Below, piece by piece: positions 1 through 6,810 of a stretch of DNA of 8,097 nt. Both the position numbers and the translations under genes were made by a program. This DNA is from an uncultured Eubacteriales bacterium (GTDB lineage: Bacteria > Bacillota > Clostridia > Oscillospirales > Oscillospiraceae), in NCBI GenBank assembly GCA_900549495.1, contig UROL01000084.1, positions 1 through 8,097 of the forward strand, given 5' to 3'. Within the stretch, counting starts at the first letter, position 1. The number at the start of each line of letters is the position of its first letter. Under the pieces are notes generated by a model. It was not told the DNA's origin. It worked only from the letters and a program-made list of their open reading frames with translations, and searched no databases.

Positions 1-29
1 GTGGGCTCGGAGATGTGTATAAGAGACAG
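1..29 (+). other. Nextera library adapter (read-2 side), not genomic
   Basis: Bases 1-10 match the 3' part of the Nextera read-2 adapter stem, and bases 11-29 are the 19-base Tn5 mosaic end AGATGTGTATAAGAGACAG. Native DNA begins at base 30. Translation through this stretch from the ATG at 13-17 gives the artefact peptide MYKRQ, well known from contaminated database entries, so any glpK start placed at 15 is false. The same mosaic end in inverted orientation closes the other end of the window. Confidence 0.98.
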
Positions 30-1319
<1,290 letters not shown>

Positions 1320-1389
1320 GCTCCCCTCCGTTCTGTTTGCACCAGGGGCGCATAGGATATTCCATACATCTGAAACATGAGGTGGTCGT

Positions 1390-2016
1390 ATGGAACCTGT
1401 TGCAGCCCGAAACCAAGTTACCTTGTGCGGGAGCCTGTTGGCGCTCCCCCAGCTTTCCCATGAAAATCACGGCAAACGGTTTTTTCGATTTCTTTTGGAG
1501 GTTCCCCGGCTCTCCGGTGTGGTGGACACCCTGCCGGTGATTGCAGAGGATACTGTGCTGAATACCCTGGATTTGTCCGGCGGAAGCCTGCTGTGCGTCC
1601 GGGGGCAGGTGCGGTCCCACAATCTCCGGGAAAACGGAAGGCGGCATCTGTCCGTTTTCGTCTTCGCCTCCGGGATTGCCGCCACCGAGGGGGAAACCGT
1701 CAACCGGGTACAGCTGGATGGCATCCTGTGCCGGGAGCCAACCTACCGGCGTACCCCCCTGGGCCGGGAAATCTGCGACGTGATGCTGGCAGTGCCCCGG
1801 GCCTTTCACCGGGCCGACTACCTGCCCTGCATCCTATGGGGGAAGGTTGCCGCCCAGGCGGCGGGCTGCGGCGTAGGCTGCCGTATGCTGCTGGACGGGA
1901 GACTGCAAAGCCGCATCTATACCAAGCTCACCGACCAAGGCCCGGAGGAACGGACAACCTATGAAGTCTCCGCCCTCACCGCCGAATTTCCCCCGGCACA
2001 GGAGGAAAGCACCTAA
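1390..2016 (+). CDS. SSB-like protein with two tandem OB-fold units
   Basis: Cytoplasmic single-stranded DNA-binding-like protein, 208 residues. The second half (105-198) looks like a bacterial SSB/PriB-type OB fold, with a VPR...D.LPCILWGK strand pattern, a GRLQSR turn and a closing TTYEVSA strand. The first half (8-100) has the same pattern. N8/N105, G14/G111, P20/P117, G28/G125, VPR38-40/135-137, D46/D143 and LP48-49/145-146 all repeat at exactly 97 residues without gaps, which indicates an internal duplication. The C-terminus (AQEEST) lacks the acidic DDDIPF-type tip that recruits partner proteins to canonical SSBs. The start is ATG 1390, with GAGGTGG at 1379-1385 as ribosome binding site. 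nth starts 20 nt after the stop, so the two are probably co-transcribed. It is probably an accessory SSB and not the replicative one, which normally sits between rpsF and rpsR. The family call is good; DNA binding itself is inferred. Confidence 0.8.
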   Translation: MEPVAARNQVTLCGSLLALPQLSHENHGKRFFRFLLEVPRLSGVVDTLPVIAEDTVLNTLDLSGGSLLCVRGQVRSHNLRENGRRHLSVFVFASGIAATEGETVNRVQLDGILCREPTYRRTPLGREICDVMLAVPRAFHRADYLPCILWGKVAAQAAGCGVGCRMLLDGRLQSRIYTKLTDQGPEERTTYEVSALTAEFPPAQEEST

Positions 2017-2036
2017 AATAGAGAGAAAGGACACCC

Positions 2037-2669
2037 ATGGAAGAGAAAGTTGCCTCCATCATTGCGCTGCTGAAGCAGCGCTACCCTGCCGCCCTGTGTG
2101 CGCTGCACTATGAAAAGGACTATGAGCTGATGATTTCCGTCCGCCTGTCCGCCCAGTGCACCGACGCCCGGGTAAACCAAATCACACCGGCGCTGTTCGC
2201 TGCCTACCCCACCCTGGAGGCCATGGCCAATGCAGACATTGCCGATGTGGAAAATTATGTCCGCTCCTGCGGCTTTTACCGCCACAAGGCCCGGGACATT
2301 GTTCTGGCATGTCAGATGCTGCTGTCCGATTTTGGCGGTAAAGTCCCCGGAACCATGGAGGAGCTGCTGCGGCTCCCCGGAGTGGGGCGGAAGACAGCAA
2401 ATCTGCTGCTGGGGGATATCTACCATGTGCCGGGAAGCGTGGTATGCGACACCCACTGCATCCGCATCTGCGGGCGGCTGGGCCTGAGCACAGGCAAGGA
2501 GCCGGAGAAGGTGGAGCAGCAGCTGCGCAAAATCCTGCCGCCGGGGGAATCCTCGGACTTCTGCCATCGGCTGGTGCTGTTTGGCCGGGAGATTTGCACC
2601 GCCCGCAGTCCCCGCTGCGGGGAATGCCCCCTGAGCATGTACTGCACTGTTGGCGCACCTCAGGACTGA
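2037..2669 (+). CDS. nth: endonuclease III (DNA glycosylase/AP lyase)
   Basis: Bifunctional base-excision repair enzyme that removes oxidised pyrimidines and cleaves the abasic site by beta-elimination. The protein is 210 residues, the usual family length. A helix-hairpin-helix motif LPGVGRKTAN lies at 113-122 with catalytic lysine K119, and the catalytic aspartate is D138 in CDTH. The [4Fe-4S] cluster ligands C187-X6-C194-X2-C197-X5-C203 are complete and fall at the same numbers as in E. coli Nth. The start is ATG 2037, with AGAAAGG at 2024-2030 six bases upstream. The gene lies 20 nt after the SSB-like gene, so a shared transcript is likely. A strong intrinsic terminator begins 13 nt after its TGA. 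Nothing is missing, so the enzyme should be active. Confidence 0.97.
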   Translation: MEEKVASIIALLKQRYPAALCALHYEKDYELMISVRLSAQCTDARVNQITPALFAAYPTLEAMANADIADVENYVRSCGFYRHKARDIVLACQMLLSDFGGKVPGTMEELLRLPGVGRKTANLLLGDIYHVPGSVVCDTHCIRICGRLGLSTGKEPEKVEQQLRKILPPGESSDFCHRLVLFGREICTARSPRCGECPLSMYCTVGAPQD

Positions 2670-2677
2670 CATAGAAT
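2650..2677 (+). promoter_or_regulatory. candidate weak sigma-A promoter for the flippase gene
   Basis: TTGGCG (2650-2655) and TAGAAT (2672-2677) are 16 bases apart across the end of nth. The -10 box matches five of six consensus bases; the -35 is weak. Transcription would begin near 2684, at the first base of the terminator hairpin, so the mRNA would open with that hairpin. This would give the flippase gene a source of transcript that does not depend on read-through from nth. Unproven and possibly coincidental. Confidence 0.3.
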
Positions 2678-2682
2678 ACCTG

Positions 2683-2724
2683 TCCCCCCTGCCGCATACA
2701 CTGCGGACAAGGGGGGATTTTTTT
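2683..2724 (+). terminator. intrinsic terminator after nth
   Basis: The outer stem TCCCCCCT (2683-2690) pairs perfectly with AGGGGGGA (2710-2717), and the inner stem CCGCA (2692-2696) pairs with TGCGG (2702-2706). The loop is TACAC (2697-2701) and the junction between stems is a small asymmetric bulge. Seven T residues (2718-2724) follow directly. This is a textbook rho-independent terminator for the ssb-nth unit. It is unusual because its 3' arm and T-tract also form the translation start region of the next gene. Confidence 0.92.
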
Positions 2725-2725
2725 G
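2710..2725 (+). promoter_or_regulatory. ribosome binding site and TTG start inside the terminator
   Basis: AGGGGGG (2710-2716) is the only Shine-Dalgarno-like sequence placed correctly for the flippase gene, six bases before the TTG at 2723-2725. It is also the 3' arm of the terminator stem, and the TTG uses the last two bases of the T-tract. When the hairpin is folded the ribosome site is paired, so read-through transcripts should be poorly translated. The next in-frame start, GTG 2771, has no good ribosome site and would cut into the first membrane helix. Confidence 0.6.
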
Positions 2726-4264
2726 CCGCAAGTCAAACCAATTTTCTACCGTGCGCTGCTGCTAACCGGTGTGAACCTGCTGCTGCGGGTGGTGGGAACC
2801 TCCTTCCAGGTATACCTATCCCGCCACATCGGCGCCGCCGGAATTGGGCTGTTACAGCTGGTGCTGTCCCTGGGGAATCTGGCCATGGTGGCGGGCATTG
2901 CAGGAATCCGCACCGCAACCATGTACCTGACGGCAGAGGAGCTGGGCAAGGGGAAGCCCCAAAATGTGGGGCGCATTCTCTCCGCCTGCTTTCTGTATGG
3001 CATTTTGTCCAGCGGTGCCGTGGCGGCGGCGCTGTTTTTCAGTGCGCCCCTGCTGGCCCAGCGGTGGATTGGAAATTCTCTGACCGTCCCTGCCCTGCGG
3101 CTATTTGCGGTTTTTCTCCCGGCAGTGTGCCTCAGCGGGGTGATGAGCGGATATTTTACCGCCGCCAACCGAATTGGAACTCTGGCCGCCGTGGAGGTAG
3201 CCGAGCAGCTGTGCTCCATGGCCGTCACCCTGACCACCCTGACCCTCTGGGCCGGGAAGGATGTGGAGCGTGCCTGCCTGTGCGTGGTGCTGGGGGGCGG
3301 TGTCAGTGCCTGGGTCACCCTGGCCCTGCTGGTATGGCTGCGCCTGAGAGAGAGAAGCGAATTGGGGGCCCCTATCCCGGTTCGCCGCCGTCTGCTCCAT
3401 GCTGCGCTCCCCCTGGCAGGAGCGGACGTGGTGCGCTCAGGAATCAGCACCACCGAAAATCTGCTGGTGCCCAAGCGGCTATCCCTGTTTCCGGGGGAAG
3501 CAGACCCTATGAGCGCCTTTGGCCGCATCAGCGGCATGGTGTTTCCGGTGATGATGTTTCCTGCCTGCATTCTCTTTGCCCTGGCAGAGCTGCTGATTCC
3601 GGAGCTGGCCCGGTGTAACGCCGCCGGAAAGCGGGGCCGGATTCAATACCTGGTGCAAAAGGGACTTTGGTCTTCCATGCTGTATGGCATGTTTTTTGGT
3701 GGGCTGATTTTTCTATTCGCCCAGCCCCTTTGCCTCCGGCTCTACCAAAACGAAGAGGCCGGGAGGAGTCTGCAATTGTACGCCGTAATGGTTCCCTTTC
3801 TCTACTGCGACGCCATCACCGATGCCATGACCAAGGGGCTGGGCCAGCAGCGGGTTTGCGTGCGGTATAATATCATCACATCGTTTCTGGATGTGGCGTT
3901 TCTTTTTCTGCTGCTGCCGGTTTACGGGATGAAGGGATACTTTTTTAGCTTTTTGGTGACCCATCTGCTGAATTTTCTGCTGAGTATGCATAGGCTCTGC
4001 TGCATCACCGGCTACCGCATTCCCTTTGCCACCCCCGCCCTGGCTGCCAGTGCCGGGCTGCTGGCGGTGTGGCTCTCCACCCTGCTACAGCTGCGGCTGA
4101 GCTATGTTCCCATTTTCCTTCTGCTGCTCAGCCTCTTTGGCGTTCTGGGAAAACAGGAGTTGCTTTGGATACGGCAGCTGCTTTCGCTGACCGGAAGCAA
4201 GCGGCAAACCAGGGCAGCTGGGCAAAGTAGCAATCCGCTGGTATCCCCAAAGGGATTGACCTGA
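2723..4264 (+). CDS. SpoVB/MurJ-like lipid-linked oligosaccharide flippase (MOP superfamily)
   Basis: Polytopic inner-membrane protein of 513 residues, about the length of Bacillus SpoVB. It probably moves an undecaprenyl-linked sugar or peptidoglycan precursor across the membrane. Hydrophobic segments cover most of the chain (for example 11-31, 40-62, 86-109, 124-146, 185-206, 270-293, 318-335, 351-365, 385-400, 404-421, 435-455, 461-476), consistent with the 12-14 helices of this superfamily. Family-like features are the N-terminal LLRVVGTSFQVYLSRHIGAAGIGL segment (positions 20-43, broken here only by description) and a loop at 238-252 containing TTENLLVPKRL, comparable to the SpoVB central region. 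The C-terminus ends in a basic tail with KRQTR. The start is TTG 2723 (see the overlapping terminator). The final codons carry the -35 box of the next promoter. Whether it serves sporulation cortex, general wall or a surface polysaccharide cannot be told from this sequence. Confidence 0.88.
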   Translation: MPQVKPIFYRALLLTGVNLLLRVVGTSFQVYLSRHIGAAGIGLLQLVLSLGNLAMVAGIAGIRTATMYLTAEELGKGKPQNVGRILSACFLYGILSSGAVAAALFFSAPLLAQRWIGNSLTVPALRLFAVFLPAVCLSGVMSGYFTAANRIGTLAAVEVAEQLCSMAVTLTTLTLWAGKDVERACLCVVLGGGVSAWVTLALLVWLRLRERSELGAPIPVRRRLLHAALPLAGADVVRSGISTTENLLVPKRLSLFPGEADPMSAFGRISGMVFPVMMFPACILFALAELLIPELARCNAAGKRGRIQYLVQKGLWSSMLYGMFFGGLIFLFAQPLCLRLYQNEEAGRSLQLYAVMVPFLYCDAITDAMTKGLGQQRVCVRYNIITSFLDVAFLFLLLPVYGMKGYFFSFLVTHLLNFLLSMHRLCCITGYRIPFATPALAASAGLLAVWLSTLLQLRLSYVPIFLLLLSLFGVLGKQELLWIRQLLSLTGSKRQTRAAGQSSNPLVSPKGLT

Positions 4265-4284
4265 CACAAGGCGGCATTTATAAT
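4256..4284 (+). promoter_or_regulatory. near-consensus sigma-A promoter
   Basis: A -35 box TTGACC (4256-4261) and a perfect -10 box TATAAT (4279-4284) are separated by exactly 17 bases. The -35 box is formed by the last two sense codons of the flippase gene, whose stop follows immediately at 4262-4264. The expected transcription start is around 4290-4292, giving a short leader of about 25 bases before the GTG at 4316. No operator-like repeat is visible, so expression is probably constitutive. Confidence 0.85.
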
Positions 4285-4301
4285 ATAGAAAAGGTCGCCA
4301 T

Positions 4302-4318
4302 GGGAGGTGGGGCATGTG
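4302..4318 (+). promoter_or_regulatory. ribosome binding site fixing the GTG 4316 start
   Basis: GGGAGG (4302-4307) lies 8 bases before GTG 4316. The alternative in-frame GTG at 4307 overlaps the ribosome site itself and cannot be used with it. The ATG at 4314 is followed directly by a stop in its own frame. The 4316 start puts a Lys-Lys-Lys run directly before the hydrophobic segment, as expected for a signal anchor. Confidence 0.75.
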
Positions 4319-5053
4319 AAAAAGAAATTGCAGTATGCTCTTGTGCTGCTGGGGATGCTGGCAGGGGGAATCCTGGTGCTTGCCTGGTGCTGCGGGCTTT
4401 TTCCCAGGCAGGAGGCCGCCCCAGAGGGCTTGCAGATTTCCTTCACCCAGGATAGGGTCACCGCCAGTGCCCAGGGAGTGTCGGCTGCTTTGGATGCGCC
4501 TCTGCCTGCTATGCTGGGCACTGCCAGAGTGGAGCCGGTAGGCAATGCCGTCCGGCTGCTCCAAGGGGAAATTGCCATTTTATACGTCCCAGAGGGGGCG
4601 GAAATTCCGGCTGTCCCTGCCGCCGTGCTTGCCTGCTATGGGAACGGTCTTTCCCGGGAAGCCCTGGACGCCGTGGGGGCAAGCTGCGTTCTGCTTCTGT
4701 CCCGGGAGGCTCCGGAGGCGGACACCCTGCATCTGCTGGACAGCCGCTGCTCCCAGGTTTTCCGAGGGGATTTGCAGGGGGATATCACACTGACCACCGA
4801 CGGCACCCACATCTTCCTCACCCCGGAAAAAATGGCTTCCAGCGAAGAGATTTTTCCCCAACGAAAAAGTCTCACGCTGGAAGCCAAGGAGCTCCCGGAT
4901 TTCTATGTTGTCAATCAGCATTCCAAGGTATTCCATTTTGCCTACTGCCCCAGCGTGGAGCAGATGAAGGAAACCAACCGGCTGTATTCCTTCGACACCC
5001 GGGAGGAATTGGTAAAAAGTGGGTATAAGCCCTGCGGCAGCTGTCAGCCGTAA
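4316..5053 (+). CDS. membrane-anchored protein: degenerate ComEC-type MBL remnant plus C-terminal His/Cys zinc-like module
   Basis: Predicted extracytoplasmic protein of 245 residues, numbered here from GTG 4316. A KKK start and hydrophobic stretch (6-29) give a signal anchor; LAWC is a poor lipobox, so a lipoprotein is unlikely. Residues 85-168 resemble the end of the metallo-beta-lactamase domain found in ComEC and related secreted nucleases: a strand pair, then LACYGNGLSREALDAVG where active proteins have an HHGS motif, then VFRGDLQGDITLTTDG, matching the typical YRTD..G.I...SDG ending. The metal-binding histidines are replaced, so catalysis is unlikely. Residues 196-245 form a compact module with H207-X3-C211 and C240-X2-C243 in GYKPCGSC, like the Ada-type or competence-associated modules that end many clostridial MBL and nuclease proteins. 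It has its own strong promoter and converges on the next gene. The family assignment is from memory; the function is unknown. Confidence 0.6.
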   Translation: MKKKLQYALVLLGMLAGGILVLAWCCGLFPRQEAAPEGLQISFTQDRVTASAQGVSAALDAPLPAMLGTARVEPVGNAVRLLQGEIAILYVPEGAEIPAVPAAVLACYGNGLSREALDAVGASCVLLLSREAPEADTLHLLDSRCSQVFRGDLQGDITLTTDGTHIFLTPEKMASSEEIFPQRKSLTLEAKELPDFYVVNQHSKVFHFAYCPSVEQMKETNRLYSFDTREELVKSGYKPCGSCQP

Positions 5054-5054
5054 A

Positions 5055-6641
5055 TCAGCCCACTGCCCGGAGATACTCCCGATGGATTTCCGCCGAAACG
5101 GTCTGACCATCCAGGGAGACAAAGGACTCCGTGGAGGTAGTGAACTCATTGGCCCAATCCGCCAGGCTCTCCCACCGGCACTGGGTGAATTCGCCCTGGG
5201 CATCAAAGTAGAACTTTACGGAGCGAACCGGGGTCTTATCCCCATCGTCGTCATAGCCCAGCACAATATAAGAAATGCACTCTCCTGTCTCGTCCACTCT
5301 CCGGCCCAGGTAGCGGGTGCTGTGACGATTCCACGCACTGGTGACCATGACAGGGGTAACCACCCAGCCGGGCTCCTCGCAGGGCTGCCAAAGGATTTCC
5401 CCTGCTTCGTCCTCGTGCCCGGCATTGCTGAATATGGTATCCTCCGCAGCCAGCAGCGCCTTCCGGTAGAAGCCGCCTTCCTCTGTCTCGGTAATCACCA
5501 AACCCCGGTCTTCATCCCACAGGTATTGGGTGGTGCTGACAATTCCATCCCGCTCCTGCTGGCAGGAAATCCACCGGCCACCTTCGCCGGAAAAATCCGC
5601 TTTTCCCATAACGGCAGCGCATTTCAGATAGTCCGCCTCTTCCTGGGACAGCCCTGCCCCCTCGTTCAATGCGAAGGTATCCACGCAGGCACGCAGCCAT
5701 GTACCGGCCCCCTCGAAGGCCTCCATAGGGTAGGCCTGAATCAGGGCGTATGTCACATTTTCCGCCGTATAGAAGCTGGCCTCCAGCAGGTTGTTCTGGC
5801 CGTCCATACCGCCCAGGCCCCCTCGCTTGTCCTCTATCAGGTCATACTGGGGCCAATTTGCCCGCACCCAGCGCTGGGCTGCCGCCAAGTCCTTCCCGGC
5901 CAGAGTGGCAATGTGAAGCCAGATGTCTTCATTTTCTCCATATTCCAGGGTATCCGTAAGGATTCCGTCGAGAACCTCCTGGCTTCCAAAGGGCCAGCCG
6001 CTTTCCGGCAGGTACACGGTATACCCCCGGCGGACAATCTGCTCCAGCTTACAGGGCACTTCCTCCCCCTCTATATTCAGGGTGACAGTTTTGTATTGGC
6101 GCAGCGATGCCCCAAGCCCGATTCCCCACAGCAATTCCCTGACTGTGTCCTCTCCTGTGATTTCGGCATTGATCCAGGTGTCATAGACCACGTCCCCCAG
6201 AACGTCGAAATGGTGGCTCCGGGCCAGAGGCGGCAGTTGATCCCCCTCCGGCAGCCGCCGGAAGTCTGCATACCAGCCGTCCCCGAAATCCGACATTGCC
6301 CCATCCTGCATCAGCGTCTCATCCTCGTAATCCGGGATGCCCACATCCTCCAGCCAGAAATACCACTTGTCATAGGGGTCGTACACCCCCGCCGGAATCG
6401 GATAGGCAATGACGCCGCCCACAATTTCGCTGCCATTGGAAATGACGGCATTGCCATTCTGCTGGAATACGGAATAGCCCTGGGGCAAATCAAAATCAAA
6501 TTCGGTGTCACCCACCGGAATGGTTGTGCTCACGGCCCATGCTCTCGGCGGAAAAACCATCAGCACCGCCAGACACACGGCCATCAGAATCAGGCTCACC
6601 CACCAGCCGTACTTTCCGCCGGTTTTCTCATACTTCTTCAC
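5055..6641 (-). CDS. secreted or anchored acidic protein of unknown function, 528 residues
   Basis: I do not recognise a characterised function. The basic start MKKYEKTGGKYGW, a hydrophobic core (13-30) and AWA at 34-36 fit a signal peptide cleaved near residue 36. The rest is soluble and rich in Asp, Glu, Trp and Tyr. Three regions are visible. Residues 37-180 begin with a strand-rich unit carrying the Trp/Tyr/Asp-rich pattern VYDPYDKWYFWLEDVGIPDY, similar in feel to extracellular regions beside BlaR1/M56 sensors in gut Clostridia (weak recollection). Residues 185-325 run from GYTVYLPESGW to ACVDTFAL. Residues 331-528 start with the YLKCAAV segment and include a second WxxLWDEDRG-like sheet pattern. 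The start is GTG at 6639-6641, with AGGAGG (complement of 6649-6654) seven bases upstream. It has its own promoter. An open frame runs the full length of the opposite strand but lacks these signals. The gene is real; its role is unknown. Confidence 0.85.
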   Translation of the reverse strand: MKKYEKTGGKYGWWVSLILMAVCLAVLMVFPPRAWAVSTTIPVGDTEFDFDLPQGYSVFQQNGNAVISNGSEIVGGVIAYPIPAGVYDPYDKWYFWLEDVGIPDYEDETLMQDGAMSDFGDGWYADFRRLPEGDQLPPLARSHHFDVLGDVVYDTWINAEITGEDTVRELLWGIGLGASLRQYKTVTLNIEGEEVPCKLEQIVRRGYTVYLPESGWPFGSQEVLDGILTDTLEYGENEDIWLHIATLAGKDLAAAQRWVRANWPQYDLIEDKRGGLGGMDGQNNLLEASFYTAENVTYALIQAYPMEAFEGAGTWLRACVDTFALNEGAGLSQEEADYLKCAAVMGKADFSGEGGRWISCQQERDGIVSTTQYLWDEDRGLVITETEEGGFYRKALLAAEDTIFSNAGHEDEAGEILWQPCEEPGWVVTPVMVTSAWNRHSTRYLGRRVDETGECISYIVLGYDDDGDKTPVRSVKFYFDAQGEFTQCRWESLADWANEFTTSTESFVSLDGQTVSAEIHREYLRAVG

Positions 6642-6648
6642 AGGAATG

Positions 6649-6656
6649 CCTCCTTT
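6649..6656 (-). promoter_or_regulatory. strong ribosome binding site for the GTG start at 6641
   Basis: On the minus strand AAAGGAGG (6656 to 6649) is a full-consensus Shine-Dalgarno sequence, seven bases before GTG 6641-6639. It decides the start and supports the minus-strand gene over the long open frame on the plus strand. Confidence 0.9.
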
Positions 6657-6677
6657 GCATTATTTTTCCATAACTTC

Positions 6678-6706
6678 ACTCTATCAAATGTGGCCGGGCT
6701 TGTCAA
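6678..6706 (-). promoter_or_regulatory. sigma-A promoter of the 528-residue protein gene
   Basis: On the minus strand a perfect -35 box TTGACA (6706-6701) and a -10 box TAGAGT (6683-6678) are 17 bases apart. The start of transcription should lie near 6670-6672, about 30 bases before the GTG. The -35 box sits in the centre of an inverted repeat (6690-6720), so occupancy by a repressor or activator could control the promoter. Confidence 0.8.
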
Positions 6707-6720
6707 CACGCCCCGGCCAC
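6690..6720. repeat. inverted repeat around the -35 box, possible operator
   Basis: GTGGCCGGG (6690-6698) and CCCGGCCAC (6712-6720) are perfect 9-base inverted arms separated by 13 bases that contain the -35 hexamer; C6699 and G6710 can add a pair with a one-base bulge. One arm lies in the -35/-10 spacer and the other just upstream of the -35. No T-tract follows the downstream arm on either strand, so an operator fits better than a terminator. The regulator is not in the window. Confidence 0.55.
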
Positions 6721-6739
6721 TCTTAATAAAAGTCTAAGA

Positions 6740-6787
6740 AAACCCGGGTAAACCAAGCCACCCGGCAGCCGGGGGGCTGCCGGGTGG
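6740..6787 (-). terminator. hairpin terminator after the beta-propeller gene, weak T-tract
   Basis: The arms 6758-6770 and 6775-6787 form a perfect 13-bp GC-rich stem (CCACCCGGCAGCC pairing with its complement) with a four-base loop, beginning 24 bases after the minus-strand stop at 6811. In the minus direction the stem is followed by CTTGGTTTACCCGGG and only then by TTTTCTT, so the T-tract is interrupted. It probably ends or protects the transcript, but is less certain than the terminator after nth. Confidence 0.6.
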
Positions 6788-6810
6788 GATCAGTCGGATT
6801 GGGCAGGCGG

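Noticed and set aside
2013..2672. Minus-strand frame of 219 codons antisense to nth
   Set aside because: nth is complete with all catalytic and cluster residues; the antisense translation has no recognisable motif.
2650..3618. Plus-strand frame of 322 codons bridging nth and the flippase gene
   Set aside because: It overlaps the ends of both genes in another frame, runs through the terminator and is Gly/Pro/Arg-rich, as expected of an out-of-frame translation.
4335..4345. Lipobox in the anchored protein (LAWCC)
   Set aside because: Tryptophan directly before the cysteine does not fit the [LVI][AST][GAS]C pattern, so a signal anchor is preferred.
6700..6729. Divergent + strand promoter TTGTCA-N18-TAATAA
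   Set aside because: The -10 box matches poorly, the spacing is off, and it would only transcribe antisense into the end of the beta-propeller gene.
5019..6737. Open frame of 572 codons on the + strand, longer than the gene opposite it
   Set aside because: It starts inside the preceding gene without a ribosome site, has low-complexity Pro/Gly/His/Ile-rich translation, and lies fully antisense to a gene with a promoter, an AGGAGG site and a signal peptide. Such shadow frames are common in GC-rich DNA.
6742..6749. Palindrome ACCCGGGT between the hairpin and the promoter
   Set aside because: Eight bases of GC-rich palindrome are expected by chance at this composition, and it has no partner site nearby.
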